From: Aureimonas altamirensis
GTDB lineage: Bacteria; Pseudomonadota; Alphaproteobacteria; Rhizobiales; Rhizobiaceae
DNA: 64,000 nucleotides
NCBI RefSeq assembly: GCF_001463885.1
Contig: NZ_BBWQ01000022.1
Location: 62,001 to 126,000, forward strand
Reading direction: 5' to 3'
This document shows, in pieces, positions 16,120-25,084 of this stretch; position 1 is the stretch's first letter; each line of letters opens with the position of its first letter. The notes under the pieces are model-generated. The model was not told the origin of the DNA. It did no database searches and saw only the letters and a list, made by a program, of their open reading frames with translations. The position numbers and the translations under genes are program-made.

Positions 16120-17466
16120 TCAAAGCATCTCGCCGATATCTGACGCGCCGCTGGGATATGCGAACATGGTGGTCTTCAACTGCTCTGCCGTCAGCCCTTG
16201 CCTGATCGCCAGTGCAAAGATGTTGATCACTTCGTCAGCGTGCGGACCGACAAGATGGGCGCCGAGGATGCGGTCAGTGTCCGCGTCGACCAACGTTTTG
16301 AAGCCATACACCGTCTCGGCCTGCTGGCGTGCGGTGAACCAGCCGTCCACGCGCTCGGTCTTTACGCGAACGTTCAGGCCTTTCTCACGCGCCTTGGCTT
16401 CGCTCATGCCGACGGCTGCGATCGGCGGGATGGTGAAGGCGACACTCGGAACGCCTGTGTATTCAGGCCTGACCGTGTTGCCGTTGAGCAGGTTCGCCGA
16501 GACTACCTTCGCGTCATGGCTTGATACCGGAGTGAGCGGCGGTCCTAGGCCGGCGGCATCACCTGCTGCGTAGACCGCGGGGTTGGAGACGCTTTGCAAA
16601 AATCCGTTCAACGCCAGCCGCCCGTTATGGTGCTTTACGCTCCCGGCATCGAGATCGAGCGTCGCGAGCGCCGGCGCCCGACCCGCGGCATGGACGACCA
16701 GATGTGCGTCCATATCGAGTTCGCCGTCAGGACAGTCCGCCCGGACGCGATAGCCGTCTGATACCTTCTCAATGGCGGTCACCCCTGCCTGTGTGCGGAC
16801 ATTGATGCCGCGCTCGCTGAACTTGTCCATCAGCCAGCCGACGAGATCGGGGTCGAATTGCTTGAGCATTCGCTTCCCGTGCTGAAGAATTGTGACCTGT
16901 GCTCCGGCGCGCGCCGCGATGTGCGAAAACTCGGCCGCGATATAACCGCCGCCGACAAGGACGATGCGTTCAGGCAGGCTCTCCAGTTCCAGGAAGCCTT
17001 CATTGGTGATCAGGTGCTGCTCGCCCGGAATGCCGAGCGGCACGGCCTCGGCGCCGGCGGCGATCACGATACGGTCCGCCTCGATCCTCTCTCCTCCGAA
17101 CTCGAGCGCATTCGGGCCGATAAAGCGAACGTGACCGTGGAAGGCGTGAATCCCTTTGTCGGCAAAGGCTTTCTCACGCTTCTGCGGTACCGGATCGGTG
17201 AAGCTGCGCTTGAAGGCCATCAGTCCCGTCCAATCGAGCGTCGCGTCCCCTTCGATTCCACGTCCGCTCATGCGCCAGGCGTGATCAGCCGCCTCGGCGC
17301 CGCCGACCATCATCTTCTTCGGATCGCAACCGCGCAAGGCGCAGGTGCCCCCGAAGGGCCGGAAGTCCGCGACGGCGACGCTCCAGCCAGCCGCACGAAC
17401 CCTGTGTGCTGTTACGATCGCAGCCGTTCCCGTGCCGATGATCGCAAGGTCATATCTCTTCGCCAC
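16120..17466 (-). CDS. NAD(P)/FAD-dependent disulfide oxidoreductase of the mer operon
   Basis: 448 aa from a GTG at 17466, chosen because GGAGGAG stands 4 bp upstream and the FAD motif then begins at once (YDLAIIGTGTAA). The redox motif is GGTCALRGCDPKK (C42/C47), the NAD(P) motif VGGGYIAAEF near 175, and the C-terminal interface domain ends MFAYPSGASDIGEML. It belongs to the class I pyridine nucleotide-disulfide family (glutathione reductase, lipoamide dehydrogenase, MerA) but lacks the CC tail of MerA and the HxxxxE C-terminus of glutathione reductase. Last gene of the mer operon; it may regenerate a small thiol or act on another metal. Substrate unknown. Confidence 0.75.
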   Translation of the reverse strand: MAKRYDLAIIGTGTAAIVTAHRVRAAGWSVAVADFRPFGGTCALRGCDPKKMMVGGAEAADHAWRMSGRGIEGDATLDWTGLMAFKRSFTDPVPQKREKAFADKGIHAFHGHVRFIGPNALEFGGERIEADRIVIAAGAEAVPLGIPGEQHLITNEGFLELESLPERIVLVGGGYIAAEFSHIAARAGAQVTILQHGKRMLKQFDPDLVGWLMDKFSERGINVRTQAGVTAIEKVSDGYRVRADCPDGELDMDAHLVVHAAGRAPALATLDLDAGSVKHHNGRLALNGFLQSVSNPAVYAAGDAAGLGPPLTPVSSHDAKVVSANLLNGNTVRPEYTGVPSVAFTIPPIAAVGMSEAKAREKGLNVRVKTERVDGWFTARQQAETVYGFKTLVDADTDRILGAHLVGPHADEVINIFALAIRQGLTAEQLKTTMFAYPSGASDIGEML

Positions 17467-17513
17467 TAGATCTCCTCCAACATTGTCACGTTCGACATCC
17501 GAGCCTTCACGGC

Positions 17514-19817
17514 TCAGCCGGCGCAGCATGAGAGCTTCGCCACGTCCTTGTCGAAGGCAAGAGCCGCGAGCTTCAGGCCCTCAACGGTGGTGAGATACGG
17601 AAAGAGCGTATCCGCGAGGTCGTCGACGGTGAGGCCGTGCCGGATTGCCAGGGCCGCCGTCTGGATGCTGTCGGCTCCCTCCGGTGCGAGGATATGCGCC
17701 CCGAGCAGCCGGCCGCTGCCAGCGTCGGCGACGAGCTTGATGAGCCCGCGTGTGTCTCGGGCGGCAATCGCGCGCGGCACCTGGTCGAGACCGATCGTGG
17801 AGACACGGACGGCGTGGCCGGCGGTCCGCGCAGCCGCCTCTGTCAGCCCGACGCTCGCCACCTGCGGATCGGTGAAGACGATGGCCGGCATGGCACTGTT
17901 GTCGTAGCGCAGGCTGTCGCCGTTGAGGGCGTTCTTCGCCGCGAGCTTGGCACCGTAGGCGGCCATGTAGACGAACTGATCGTGACCGGTGACGTCGCCG
18001 GCAGCGTACACGCCCGATCTTGTCGTGCGCATGCGGTCATCGACGAAGATGCCGCCCTTCGGCGAGAGAGCGATCCCATGCTCGGCGAGCCCGAGACCTT
18101 CGATATTGGGCGCGCGGCCCGTCGCCACGAGCACCTGATCGGCGTCGATCGTGACGTCCTTGCCGTCGCGATGGACAGTGAGTGCAACACCGTCCGCGGT
18201 CTTGCGGATCGTCCGGTACGTGATGCCGGAAATCACCGCGATGCTCTCGTCCATGAAATACCCCGTCAGCGCCGTGCCGATTTCGGGTTCGGCCTCCGGA
18301 AGGAGACGCGAGCGGCACACCAGCGTCACCTCGACGCCGGCGCGGGCGAACATCTGGGCGAGTTCGGCCCCGATATAGCCGCCGCCGATCACGAGCAGAG
18401 ATCGGGGCAGCGCCTCGAGATCAAGCGCCGTCGTGCTCGTCAGGTATGGCACGGTCTCGATGCCGGGGATGACAGGGACGGCCGGTCGCGCGCCGGTCGC
18501 GATGATGATCTTGCCGGCTGAGACAAACGTGCCGTCCACCTGGACGCCGCCGTCCACGATGCGCGCCGGCCCTTCGCGATAGGCGATGCCGTTGTAAGCC
18601 GGGAGCAGGTCGGCGTACTTGGCCTGACGTAGCTCCGAAACCAGCGCGTCCTTCTGACGGACGGTTCCGCCCCAGTCGGTCAGTTCGGCCTCGGCCGTGA
18701 TGCCGGCGAAACGTGCCGCGGCTCGGGCATTGTGGAGCGTCTCGGCGGCGCGGATCAGCGTCTTCGACGGCACGCAACCGATATTGACGCAGGTGCCGCC
18801 GATGGTGCCGCTGCCGATGAGGGCCACCTGGGCGCCCTGATCGGCTGCCGTGATCGCGGCCGAGAAGCCGGCCGAGCCGGCGCCGATGATGGCAAGGTCG
18901 TAGGAACCATTGTTGCGGCCATTCGTGCCAAGGCGCCGATGCGTCACGGGCCTGTCCGGCGATGCCGTATCGCCCGACGATTGAGGCTCACCTTGTGTCT
19001 CGGCCGCGTTGTTGCCGTGGCCGGCGATTGTGCCGATTCCGGCAAGGCTGGGCCCGAAGATCGCCCGACCTGCTTCGAGAGCTTCCTCGATCGACAGCCG
19101 GAATCCCGGCTCGTCTGCAGGACGCTGCCGGCGCCACGCGGCGAGGTGATCGTCGGAACAGAAGAAGGATGTTGCAGTGCACAGCGAGTTCGCAGCGCAT
19201 CCGCCTTCGTAATGGACGCTGAGCCATACGACGGCCGTCGTCGGCTCAACGTCGGCCAGAGCCCGGCCCCGTTCCTGCGTGGTGATCCGGACCGGCGCGC
19301 CGCAGTGGCGGCAGCGCGAGACGATCGAGATGTCTTGGTCGGTCATAGCGCCGATGCCGAGCGCGTCGACCGCGCACATCGCAGTAAGAGTGCGTCCGTC
19401 CAGTGTGACCCGGTGGCCGGTGTCGCGGTCGGTGAAGGGATACGCGCCGACAATCATGTCGCCATCGAGTACGACGAGGTCGCGACGGCGGAGCTCTTCG
19501 AGCAGCGCACGGACGGCTTCCTCGCTCAGCCCCGCACGCTTGGCAAGCGCGCTTGGGGTCGGGGCTCGCCCGTGTTCGGCGTAGAGCTGTAGCAACGCAA
19601 CGCGCACGCGATCCGTGGCCGCCTCGTAGCCGCTCCAGCGGTTGAGCACATGGTCGGAGCCGACCATGGCCAGCAGGGCCTCCTTCACCACGGGTGACGA
19701 AACCACCGACCAGTCCGGAAACGTCACACCCGGCCGCACGGCCAAGCTCGGCACCGTTGCGGATGTAGAAACCGTCGCCTTGTCGCGGGACGCGGAGGAT
19801 GTGCAGCAATCGTTCAT
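17514..19817 (-). CDS. merBA: Fused organomercurial lyase-mercury(II) reductase (MerBA)
   Basis: 767 aa. Residues ~45-260 are MerB: a winged-helix-like N-terminal part, then the catalytic C148 and D151 in AMCAVD, and cysteines C207 and C213, one of which should be the second catalytic cysteine. Residues ~305-767 are MerA: FAD motif DLAIIGAGSAGFS (307-319), redox pair C343/C348 in GGTCVNIGC, NAD(P) motif VIGGGYIGAEL, and the vicinal C764/C765 at the C-terminus. An NmerA heavy-metal domain is absent; the MerB part takes its place. MerB cleaves the C-Hg bond and hands Hg(II) to MerA, which reduces it to volatile Hg(0) with NADPH. Overlaps merF by 4 bp. Confidence 0.92.
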   Translation of the reverse strand: MNDCCTSSASRDKATVSTSATVPSLAVRPGVTFPDWSVVSSPVVKEALLAMVGSDHVLNRWSGYEAATDRVRVALLQLYAEHGRAPTPSALAKRAGLSEEAVRALLEELRRRDLVVLDGDMIVGAYPFTDRDTGHRVTLDGRTLTAMCAVDALGIGAMTDQDISIVSRCRHCGAPVRITTQERGRALADVEPTTAVVWLSVHYEGGCAANSLCTATSFFCSDDHLAAWRRQRPADEPGFRLSIEEALEAGRAIFGPSLAGIGTIAGHGNNAAETQGEPQSSGDTASPDRPVTHRRLGTNGRNNGSYDLAIIGAGSAGFSAAITAADQGAQVALIGSGTIGGTCVNIGCVPSKTLIRAAETLHNARAAARFAGITAEAELTDWGGTVRQKDALVSELRQAKYADLLPAYNGIAYREGPARIVDGGVQVDGTFVSAGKIIIATGARPAVPVIPGIETVPYLTSTTALDLEALPRSLLVIGGGYIGAELAQMFARAGVEVTLVCRSRLLPEAEPEIGTALTGYFMDESIAVISGITYRTIRKTADGVALTVHRDGKDVTIDADQVLVATGRAPNIEGLGLAEHGIALSPKGGIFVDDRMRTTRSGVYAAGDVTGHDQFVYMAAYGAKLAAKNALNGDSLRYDNSAMPAIVFTDPQVASVGLTEAAARTAGHAVRVSTIGLDQVPRAIAARDTRGLIKLVADAGSGRLLGAHILAPEGADSIQTAALAIRHGLTVDDLADTLFPYLTTVEGLKLAALAFDKDVAKLSCCAG

Positions 19818-20062
19818 GGCTTCAGGCCTTCATTCAGAATCTTCGTGTTGGAACAGACGACCTTTGCACGGCGATGATGGATGCCGCAGGCGACAAGCCC
19901 GAGGCCCGCGGCGATCAGGGAAAGCACGACCAGACCCGAACCCGTCAACCACGCGCCGAGGCCGGCCAGCGGCGGGGGCACGGCAAGGAGTGGCGCCGCG
20001 CAGCAGATCGCAACGACAATGGCGCCTGCGGCGCCGGTGCGGATCAGGGCGCGGTCATGCAT
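19814..20062 (-). CDS. merF: MerF-type mercury transport protein
   Basis: 82 aa from the ATG at 20062 (MHDRALIRTGAAGAIVVAIC). Two membrane segments; the first holds the vicinal pair in AICCAAP, as in MerF and MerT. The cytoplasmic tail keeps only one cysteine (VVCSNTK) where MerF usually has CC. It would move Hg(II) across the inner membrane. The stop overlaps the merBA start (ATGA). Confidence 0.8.
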   Translation of the reverse strand: MHDRALIRTGAAGAIVVAICCAAPLLAVPPPLAGLGAWLTGSGLVVLSLIAAGLGLVACGIHHRRAKVVCSNTKILNEGLKP

Positions 20063-20063
20063 G

Positions 20064-20360
20064 TCAACTGCCTTGCTCCTGCGTCGGGCGGGCCGGATAG
20101 CCGGCATTCATGCTGGCGGCCGCGATGGCATCCGGGGTCGTCTGCGCGTCGTCGAAGGTCACGGTCGCGGTCTTGGCTTCGAACGAGACGGCCACCGTCG
20201 AGACCCCGGGGACCGCCGCCATCGAGGTCTTCACGATGTAGGGGCAGGAGGCGCAGGTCATGTTGTCGATGGCGAAGGTGACTGTGCGTTCGGTAGCGAA
20301 CACGGCAGGCGCGGTCATCACCGACATGATCAAAGCAAGAGCACTCAAACTCTTCTTCAT
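20064..20360 (-). CDS. merP: Periplasmic mercury-binding protein MerP
   Basis: 98 aa. Signal peptide to about residue 22 (cleavage after VFA), then a heavy-metal-associated domain with NMTCASC (C36, C39). MerP binds Hg(II) in the periplasm and passes it to MerT/MerF. Ends one base before the merF start. Confidence 0.92.
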   Translation of the reverse strand: MKKSLSALALIMSVMTAPAVFATERTVTFAIDNMTCASCPYIVKTSMAAVPGVSTVAVSFEAKTATVTFDDAQTTPDAIAAASMNAGYPARPTQEQGS

Positions 20361-20381
20361 GGGACGGGTCTCCTCTTGGTG

Positions 20382-20807
20382 TCAGGCGGAAAGCAGCAGC
20401 GGGGCGACGTAGTCGAATGCGAAGGCGGCCGCGACGAGCACCGTCGCAAACCAGAGCGCGATCTGGACAATGCGGCTGGGGATCGGGCGCGCGCAGGCAG
20501 CATCCTCGGCGCAGGCCCGCCTCGGCTTCCAGTAGACGAGATAGAAGCCGTAGCCGAGAACGCCCGTCGTCCCGGCGACGAAGAGCGGCTTGTAGGGCGC
20601 GAGCGCCGTCAGATTGCCGATCCAGGCGCCACCAATGCCTAGGCTAAACAGGATGAGCGGGACGATGCAGCACGAGGAGGCGGCAAGCGCGCCGAGAATG
20701 CCGCCGACGGCGACCAGGCGCTGCCGTCCGACTTCGGCTCGGTCCGACGCGAGCACGTCGGTCGTGGCGGACGTCATGCCCGCCGTGCTGGGTCGCGATA
20801 TATCCAT
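20382..20807 (-). CDS. merT: Inner-membrane mercury transporter MerT
   Basis: 141 aa from the ATG at 20807 (MDISRPSTAGMTSATTDVLA). Three membrane segments; vicinal cysteines in SSCCIVPLIL of the first, and two more cysteines in the cytoplasmic loop (RRACAEDAACAR), the typical MerT pattern. The N-terminal tail is longer than usual, so the ATG at 20777 is an alternative. First gene of the merTPF-merBA operon, under the MerR-controlled promoter. Confidence 0.88.
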   Translation of the reverse strand: MDISRPSTAGMTSATTDVLASDRAEVGRQRLVAVGGILGALAASSCCIVPLILFSLGIGGAWIGNLTALAPYKPLFVAGTTGVLGYGFYLVYWKPRRACAEDAACARPIPSRIVQIALWFATVLVAAAFAFDYVAPLLLSA

Positions 20808-20848
20808 GTCCGATCTCGCTTTCCTTGCCGAAATCCTCATTGCGCAGT

Positions 20849-20879
20849 ACCATGCGGTCTGTAGCAACTACAGGGTCAA
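20849..20879 (-). promoter_or_regulatory. MerR-controlled mer promoter and operator
   Basis: On the minus strand: -35 TTGACC (20874-20879), -10-like CATGGT (20849-20854), spacer exactly 19 bp. The spacer carries the dyad CTGTAG-TTG-CTACAG (20859-20873). Over-long 19-bp spacers with a dyad are the hallmark of MerR-activated promoters. Confidence 0.85.
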
Positions 20880-20893
20880 GAGGGATTTTTGCG

Positions 20894-21322
20894 ATGCGCG
20901 ATCACGCTGGCGTGAAGGGCCTGCAGCGGGCTGAGCTCGCCCGGCGGACGGGCAGCAATCTGGAGACTGTGCGCTACTACGAGAAGGTCGGGCTCCTGCC
21001 CGAGCCACCGCGCACGGCGGCCGGCTACCGCAGCTACGACACGACGCACGAGCGGCGCCTTCGCTTTGTGCTGCGGGCACGCGAGCTCGGCTTCTCACTC
21101 GACGAAATCCGCGAGCTGTTGCGCCTGGTCGACGAACGCGACCAGCCCTGCGCCGAGGCAAGCGCGGTCGCCGCCGCGCATCTCGACGATGTGCGGGCGA
21201 AGATCGCTGACCTGAAGCGCATGGAGCGGGTGCTCAAGGACGTCGTCGCGCAATGCGCCGACGGCACGCGGCCGGAATGTCCGCTGATTGAGGCGCTGTT
21301 CCGGGAGCGAACTGTCAACTGA
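20894..21322 (+). CDS. merR: Mercury-responsive regulator MerR
   Basis: 142 aa from the ATG at 20894. Winged helix (LQRAELARRTGSNLETVRYY) followed by the MerR coiled coil. All three Hg(II) ligands are present: C86 (DQPCAEAS), C121 (VAQCADG) and C129 (RPECPLIE). Divergent from merT, with the operator at 20849-20879 in between; it represses without Hg(II) and activates with it. Confidence 0.93.
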   Translation: MRDHAGVKGLQRAELARRTGSNLETVRYYEKVGLLPEPPRTAAGYRSYDTTHERRLRFVLRARELGFSLDEIRELLRLVDERDQPCAEASAVAAAHLDDVRAKIADLKRMERVLKDVVAQCADGTRPECPLIEALFRERTVN

Positions 21323-21338
21323 TCGGGTCGAGGAGCGC

Positions 21339-22265
21339 CTATGCGGCGCCCCTGACGTCGTTCCGGCAAGCGTTGCCCTGCTGGGCGTGCAGCCAGTCGG
21401 CGATCTGCTGCGCCTTGGCTGCGGCGGTGAAGATCGCGCGCTTGTCGGAGCGAAGCACCTCGAGCCAGGAGGCGATATAGCTGGCGTGGTCGGGCCGCGG
21501 CTCGACGCTGAGATGGAGGTCGGCGCAGATCATGGCGCTCAGGAGCTCGACCGTGCATTCCTCCATAGCATAGGCGGCCGAGCCGAACCGTCCGGAGAGA
21601 TCACGGTCGAGGCGATGCCTGGCGCCGGAGGCGTGCCCGCATTCGTGGAGCAGCACGGCGTAATAGGCTGCGGCATCGCGGAAGCAGGCGAAGTCGGGCA
21701 TCTGCACGTGGTCGGTGGATGGGCGGTAACAGGCCTGCGATCCGCCGTGGCGGATGTCGATGCCGAGCGCTGCGCAGAACCGTTCGGCCCGCTCGATGCG
21801 CTCGGCCTCGGGTAGCACCGGTATCTCGGGCGGCGTGTAGCCGTCGACCTGCGCGCAGTTGAAGACCGTGTAGCCGCGGGCGAACATGCGCCGGGCGGGC
21901 TCGTCGCGATCCTCGTCGCCGTCCTGTACGTCTGCCTTGCCGTGGCGATCGACGGTCTTCCAGAACACGACGAGGTGCCCGCGCTCGCCCTTGCGGACCT
22001 GGGCGCCGAGCGCCTGCCACTGGCGATAGGTGCCCCAGATGCCGGCGGGAAAGCCGGCGGCGTGCGCGGCGGCCCAGAGTGCGATGACGTTGACGCCACG
22101 ATAGGCCTTGCGCGAGGCGACGTTGACGGGCGTAGTGATGGCCGATCCGTCGTGGTGCCAGGGCATCCGGTACTGGTCGGCGCCGGCCTCGATGGCGGCG
22201 ATGATCTGGCTGGTGACACGCTCGTAGATGTCGTTCCGGGGCTGGGGTGTGCGATCGGTGGTCAT
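21339..22265 (-). CDS. ardC: Antirestriction protein ArdC, intact copy inside the mercury element
   Basis: 308 aa. N-terminal ssDNA-binding ArdC domain (DIYERVTSQIIAAIEAGADQ; AYRGVNVIALWAAAHAAGF; GAQVRKGERGHLVVFWK), then the zincin-like metallopeptidase domain with LLHECGHASG (HExxH). The family was described on pSa as an antirestriction protein that protects single-stranded DNA on entry. It is only moderately similar to the ardC that the element interrupted. Convergent with merR, with a 16-bp gap. The leader 22266-22481 holds a hairpin. Confidence 0.9.
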   Translation of the reverse strand: MTTDRTPQPRNDIYERVTSQIIAAIEAGADQYRMPWHHDGSAITTPVNVASRKAYRGVNVIALWAAAHAAGFPAGIWGTYRQWQALGAQVRKGERGHLVVFWKTVDRHGKADVQDGDEDRDEPARRMFARGYTVFNCAQVDGYTPPEIPVLPEAERIERAERFCAALGIDIRHGGSQACYRPSTDHVQMPDFACFRDAAAYYAVLLHECGHASGARHRLDRDLSGRFGSAAYAMEECTVELLSAMICADLHLSVEPRPDHASYIASWLEVLRSDKRAIFTAAAKAQQIADWLHAQQGNACRNDVRGAA

Positions 22266-22481
22266 GGCTGCCTCCTGTGTTCGCCCTCTCCGTCGAGGGC
22301 GAGGCGGCAGGGGCAGACGCGGGAAGCCGGGCCGTCACACCCTGTTCTCGGTGCTGGTGCGGAACAGGGTTGATGGGCCGGCAGCGTCTGCCACAACCCG
22401 AGCCCTGCCTCGACGGGCGAGCACGGGAGGCAGCCATGACCGGCGAGCGGCGCCTGGACCGGTCAGGATGAAGCGCGGCTG
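22266..22481 (-). promoter_or_regulatory. Leader of the element-borne ardC, with 9-bp hairpin
   Basis: Perfect inverted repeat ACCCTGTTC/GAACAGGGT (22339-22347 and 22362-22370, 14-nt loop), followed on the transcribed strand by GTGTGACGGCCCGGC, then AGAGGGCGAACACAGGAGG before the ATG. The SD box AGGAGG is strong. It resembles the other ardC leader only in GTGACGG. Confidence 0.45.
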
Positions 22482-22922
22482 TCAGCCGGTGCCGTCCAGA
22501 GGCGGACGCCGCAACGGGACGACCCTGGCGTCCACGGATCGAGACAGCTCCGCTCGCAGACCTTCGATGACGGCATCTCGCTCGGCGAGCTGCAACGTCA
22601 GCATCTGGATGTGCTGCGCGAGCGTCCGGGTGAGCGCCCGCAGCTCCGCCATCTCGGCACCACGCACGGCGCGTAGTTCCGCTTCCAGAGCATGGATGCG
22701 TTCCTTGAGGGCCCTGGGCGACGATCGCCGCAGGCGGGCTTCGGCCGCGCGGAGCTCGGCGAGAAGATCGCCGGCCCGGTTCGCCGTCGCTCGGCTGACG
22801 CCGGCCTCGCGCGCCAGGTTGGCGACGGTCAGCGCCCCGTCGGTGCGTTCAGGGCGGCCGTCGAGCAACCGCTTCATGGCAGCCCTTAGCGCCGCTTGGC
22901 TCTTCGGCCCGAGCGCGGTCAT
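22482..22922 (-). CDS. Small coiled-coil accessory protein of the recombinase operon (GinD/TnpC type)
   Basis: 146 aa. N-terminal helix-turn-helix-like part (LTVANLAREAGVSRATANRA), then a long coiled coil (ERIHALEAELRAVRGAEMAE) to about residue 125. Size and layout match the small fourth gene of GInts (ginD) and TnpC of Tn554, which assist or direct recombination. Its ATG overlaps the stop of the upstream recombinase (ATGA at 22919-22922). Confidence 0.75.
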   Translation of the reverse strand: MTALGPKSQAALRAAMKRLLDGRPERTDGALTVANLAREAGVSRATANRAGDLLAELRAAEARLRRSSPRALKERIHALEAELRAVRGAEMAELRALTRTLAQHIQMLTLQLAERDAVIEGLRAELSRSVDARVVPLRRPPLDGTG

Positions 22923-25084
22923 GCGTCACCGTCCATGAGAGGCGCGATCAGCCGGCACTTGCGCTCGTTGTCCCGCAGGATCGCCGTGCGCTGCAGCGGC
23001 GATAGACGCCGGTCGGCCAGAAGCGCTTCGCCCTCGACGATCGAGGCCTGCCACGGTTCGCGGTGCCGGGCGGTCAGGCAGGCGTTCGGGCACCGGTCGG
23101 GGCTGCAGCGCGATAGGGCCGGCGCCGTCCGCTCGGCATCTGGCGCGCCGGTGAGGCAGAGCGCGGTCGCTGCATCGAACAGGCAGTCGTTGAGGAAACC
23201 GACATGCAGGGTCCGCCCGAGATGGGCAACCATGGTGCGCAGCCGCTTGCGGTCCAAGATCCGGCCGGGAAGATCGCCAAGTTCCTCCTGCACGCGGCCG
23301 AACTCGCGTCGCAGTCGCGCAGCACCCGGTCCCGCCGGGCCTTCACGGCGAAGATAGGCCTCGTAATGGGCGACAATGTCGTCGAGCTGGCCGAGTGCAC
23401 GTTCGCGCTCGATCGCCAAGCGGAAGTCGGCCTGCGCCGATCCGGCATAGCCTTCGAACATGGCGACCGAGGCGTGCTTGTACTGGATCTTGCCGGCGAC
23501 CGTGCCGAACGGCCGGTTGGCGATGTACCAGGCGATCGTGCGTCGGAGCTGCCGGGTCGTAAACTTCCAAGGCTCGTCGCCGATGCGCGGAATCGCCGGC
23601 GCGGCCTCCGAGCGCGTGTCGAGGCCCTCGCGGAAAAGGTTGAGTGTCGGCGTTGCACCCATCCCGAGATGATCGTTGCTCCAGGGCCAGTCCTTCAGCG
23701 CCACCCACAAGGATGACAGTTCCTTCTCTCGGCGATTGCGTGCCGAGAGAACCTCCATCACCGCGACGGCGCGAGCGACGGGCTCGATCGTGATCCAGTC
23801 GGCCGTGACGCCGCGCGCGCCATGGCGCTTGTACACCGTGCTGCGCAGCCGGTACCGCTCGACCAGGCCGTCGGCGCTGCGCACCGGCGACACGCAACCC
23901 GGCTGCATCGCCTGCACCTCGCTGTCGCGCATGCCGGTGAGGTAGGCGCAGACGAGATAGCAGGCGCCCTGCAACATCCGTTCTTCGCGGGCGAGGCTGA
24001 GGCCGTCGAAGCGCTCGCGCCATGGCAGTCCGGTGTCCGGATCGATCGAGATCGGCGTATCGAGCCCGCCGATCTCGGTTCCGAGCTCGGCGGCTGCCTT
24101 CTCGATCAGTCGTGCAGTCGGCTCGGACTGGCTGATGCGGCCGCTCTGCGGAGCGCCGGCGTGAAGGCGCATCAGATGGAGATTGTAGGGCGGGGTCTCT
24201 TCGCCGGTGAGCGGGTCGATGCGGCGGGCCACATTGGGCGCGTGCTCCCAGATCGGCACGCCTCGGCCCATGGCCCGGCGCACGTCGAGCCACTTGGCCA
24301 CGCGGGCGCGATAGTTCTTGGCCACGGCCCGTCCGGCCCGCGCGTCCCGCGCCATCAATCGGGCGCAGCGGGCTTCGAGAGCGTCAAGCTCGGCCCGCGC
24401 CGCGAGGATATCGGGCGCATAGACCTCGACATACTTGAGCGCCCAGCGCAGCATGGCGCCGATGACCGGCTCGGGAATGCGCGGCGTGGCGTTCTCGGCG
24501 GGCGCTGGCGGCCGGCCGGCAACGCGGTGCGCCGCACGTCCACGCCACGGCAGGAAACCGATGCCGCCGCCGGTTAGCCATGGCGCCAGGTGATGCAGGT
24601 CGATCGGCACCTCGACATACTTCACCGTCTCGTGAGGCGTTCGCCGTCCGCCGTCACGGGCATACGCCAGATAGGCGTCGAGCAGCGCCTGATCGATCCG
24701 GCTGAGATCGACGGCGCCAGTCCTTGCGCGGAGGAACGCGGCGAAATGCTGGATGTAGCGCAGCAGGCGGATCGCCGAGGTCGCGCCGCAGGGCGCCCGA
24801 TATCCCGGCACATGGATGCGCAGGCGGGCGATCACGTACTCCTTCGCCAGCCGCCGCGTGACGGGATCGGCGATGCGGGCGAGGTTCAGCCGGTAATTGC
24901 TGTAGCGGGCGTTCACCCGGAAAATGGCGGCGCCCAGGTCCCAAAGATCGTCACCGAAGCGCGGAAGTCGCGTGCGGTCGGCATCGTCCCTGACCGCCAC
25001 GCCGGCAAGCACGGGCTCGTCGTTGCCATAAATGGCCGAAGGCAGCGACGCGTGCTGCGGCAGCTTGATCGGTGCCGGCATCAT
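22919..25084 (-). CDS. Third tyrosine recombinase of the element (GinC type)
   Basis: 721 aa from the ATG at 25084, which overlaps the stop of the upstream gene (ATGA); a longer open frame upstream only overlaps the neighbour. The N-terminal ~350 residues include a SAM-like core-binding region. The catalytic domain shows the first arginine in LTGMRDSEVQ, the RQLRRTIAWY box (normally HxxR; the histidine is replaced here), KHASVAMFEGYAG with the likely tyrosine, and a cysteine-rich C-terminal part (SRCSPDRCPNACL). Third of four coupled genes. Confidence 0.82.
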   Translation of the reverse strand: MMPAPIKLPQHASLPSAIYGNDEPVLAGVAVRDDADRTRLPRFGDDLWDLGAAIFRVNARYSNYRLNLARIADPVTRRLAKEYVIARLRIHVPGYRAPCGATSAIRLLRYIQHFAAFLRARTGAVDLSRIDQALLDAYLAYARDGGRRTPHETVKYVEVPIDLHHLAPWLTGGGIGFLPWRGRAAHRVAGRPPAPAENATPRIPEPVIGAMLRWALKYVEVYAPDILAARAELDALEARCARLMARDARAGRAVAKNYRARVAKWLDVRRAMGRGVPIWEHAPNVARRIDPLTGEETPPYNLHLMRLHAGAPQSGRISQSEPTARLIEKAAAELGTEIGGLDTPISIDPDTGLPWRERFDGLSLAREERMLQGACYLVCAYLTGMRDSEVQAMQPGCVSPVRSADGLVERYRLRSTVYKRHGARGVTADWITIEPVARAVAVMEVLSARNRREKELSSLWVALKDWPWSNDHLGMGATPTLNLFREGLDTRSEAAPAIPRIGDEPWKFTTRQLRRTIAWYIANRPFGTVAGKIQYKHASVAMFEGYAGSAQADFRLAIERERALGQLDDIVAHYEAYLRREGPAGPGAARLRREFGRVQEELGDLPGRILDRKRLRTMVAHLGRTLHVGFLNDCLFDAATALCLTGAPDAERTAPALSRCSPDRCPNACLTARHREPWQASIVEGEALLADRRLSPLQRTAILRDNERKCRLIAPLMDGDA

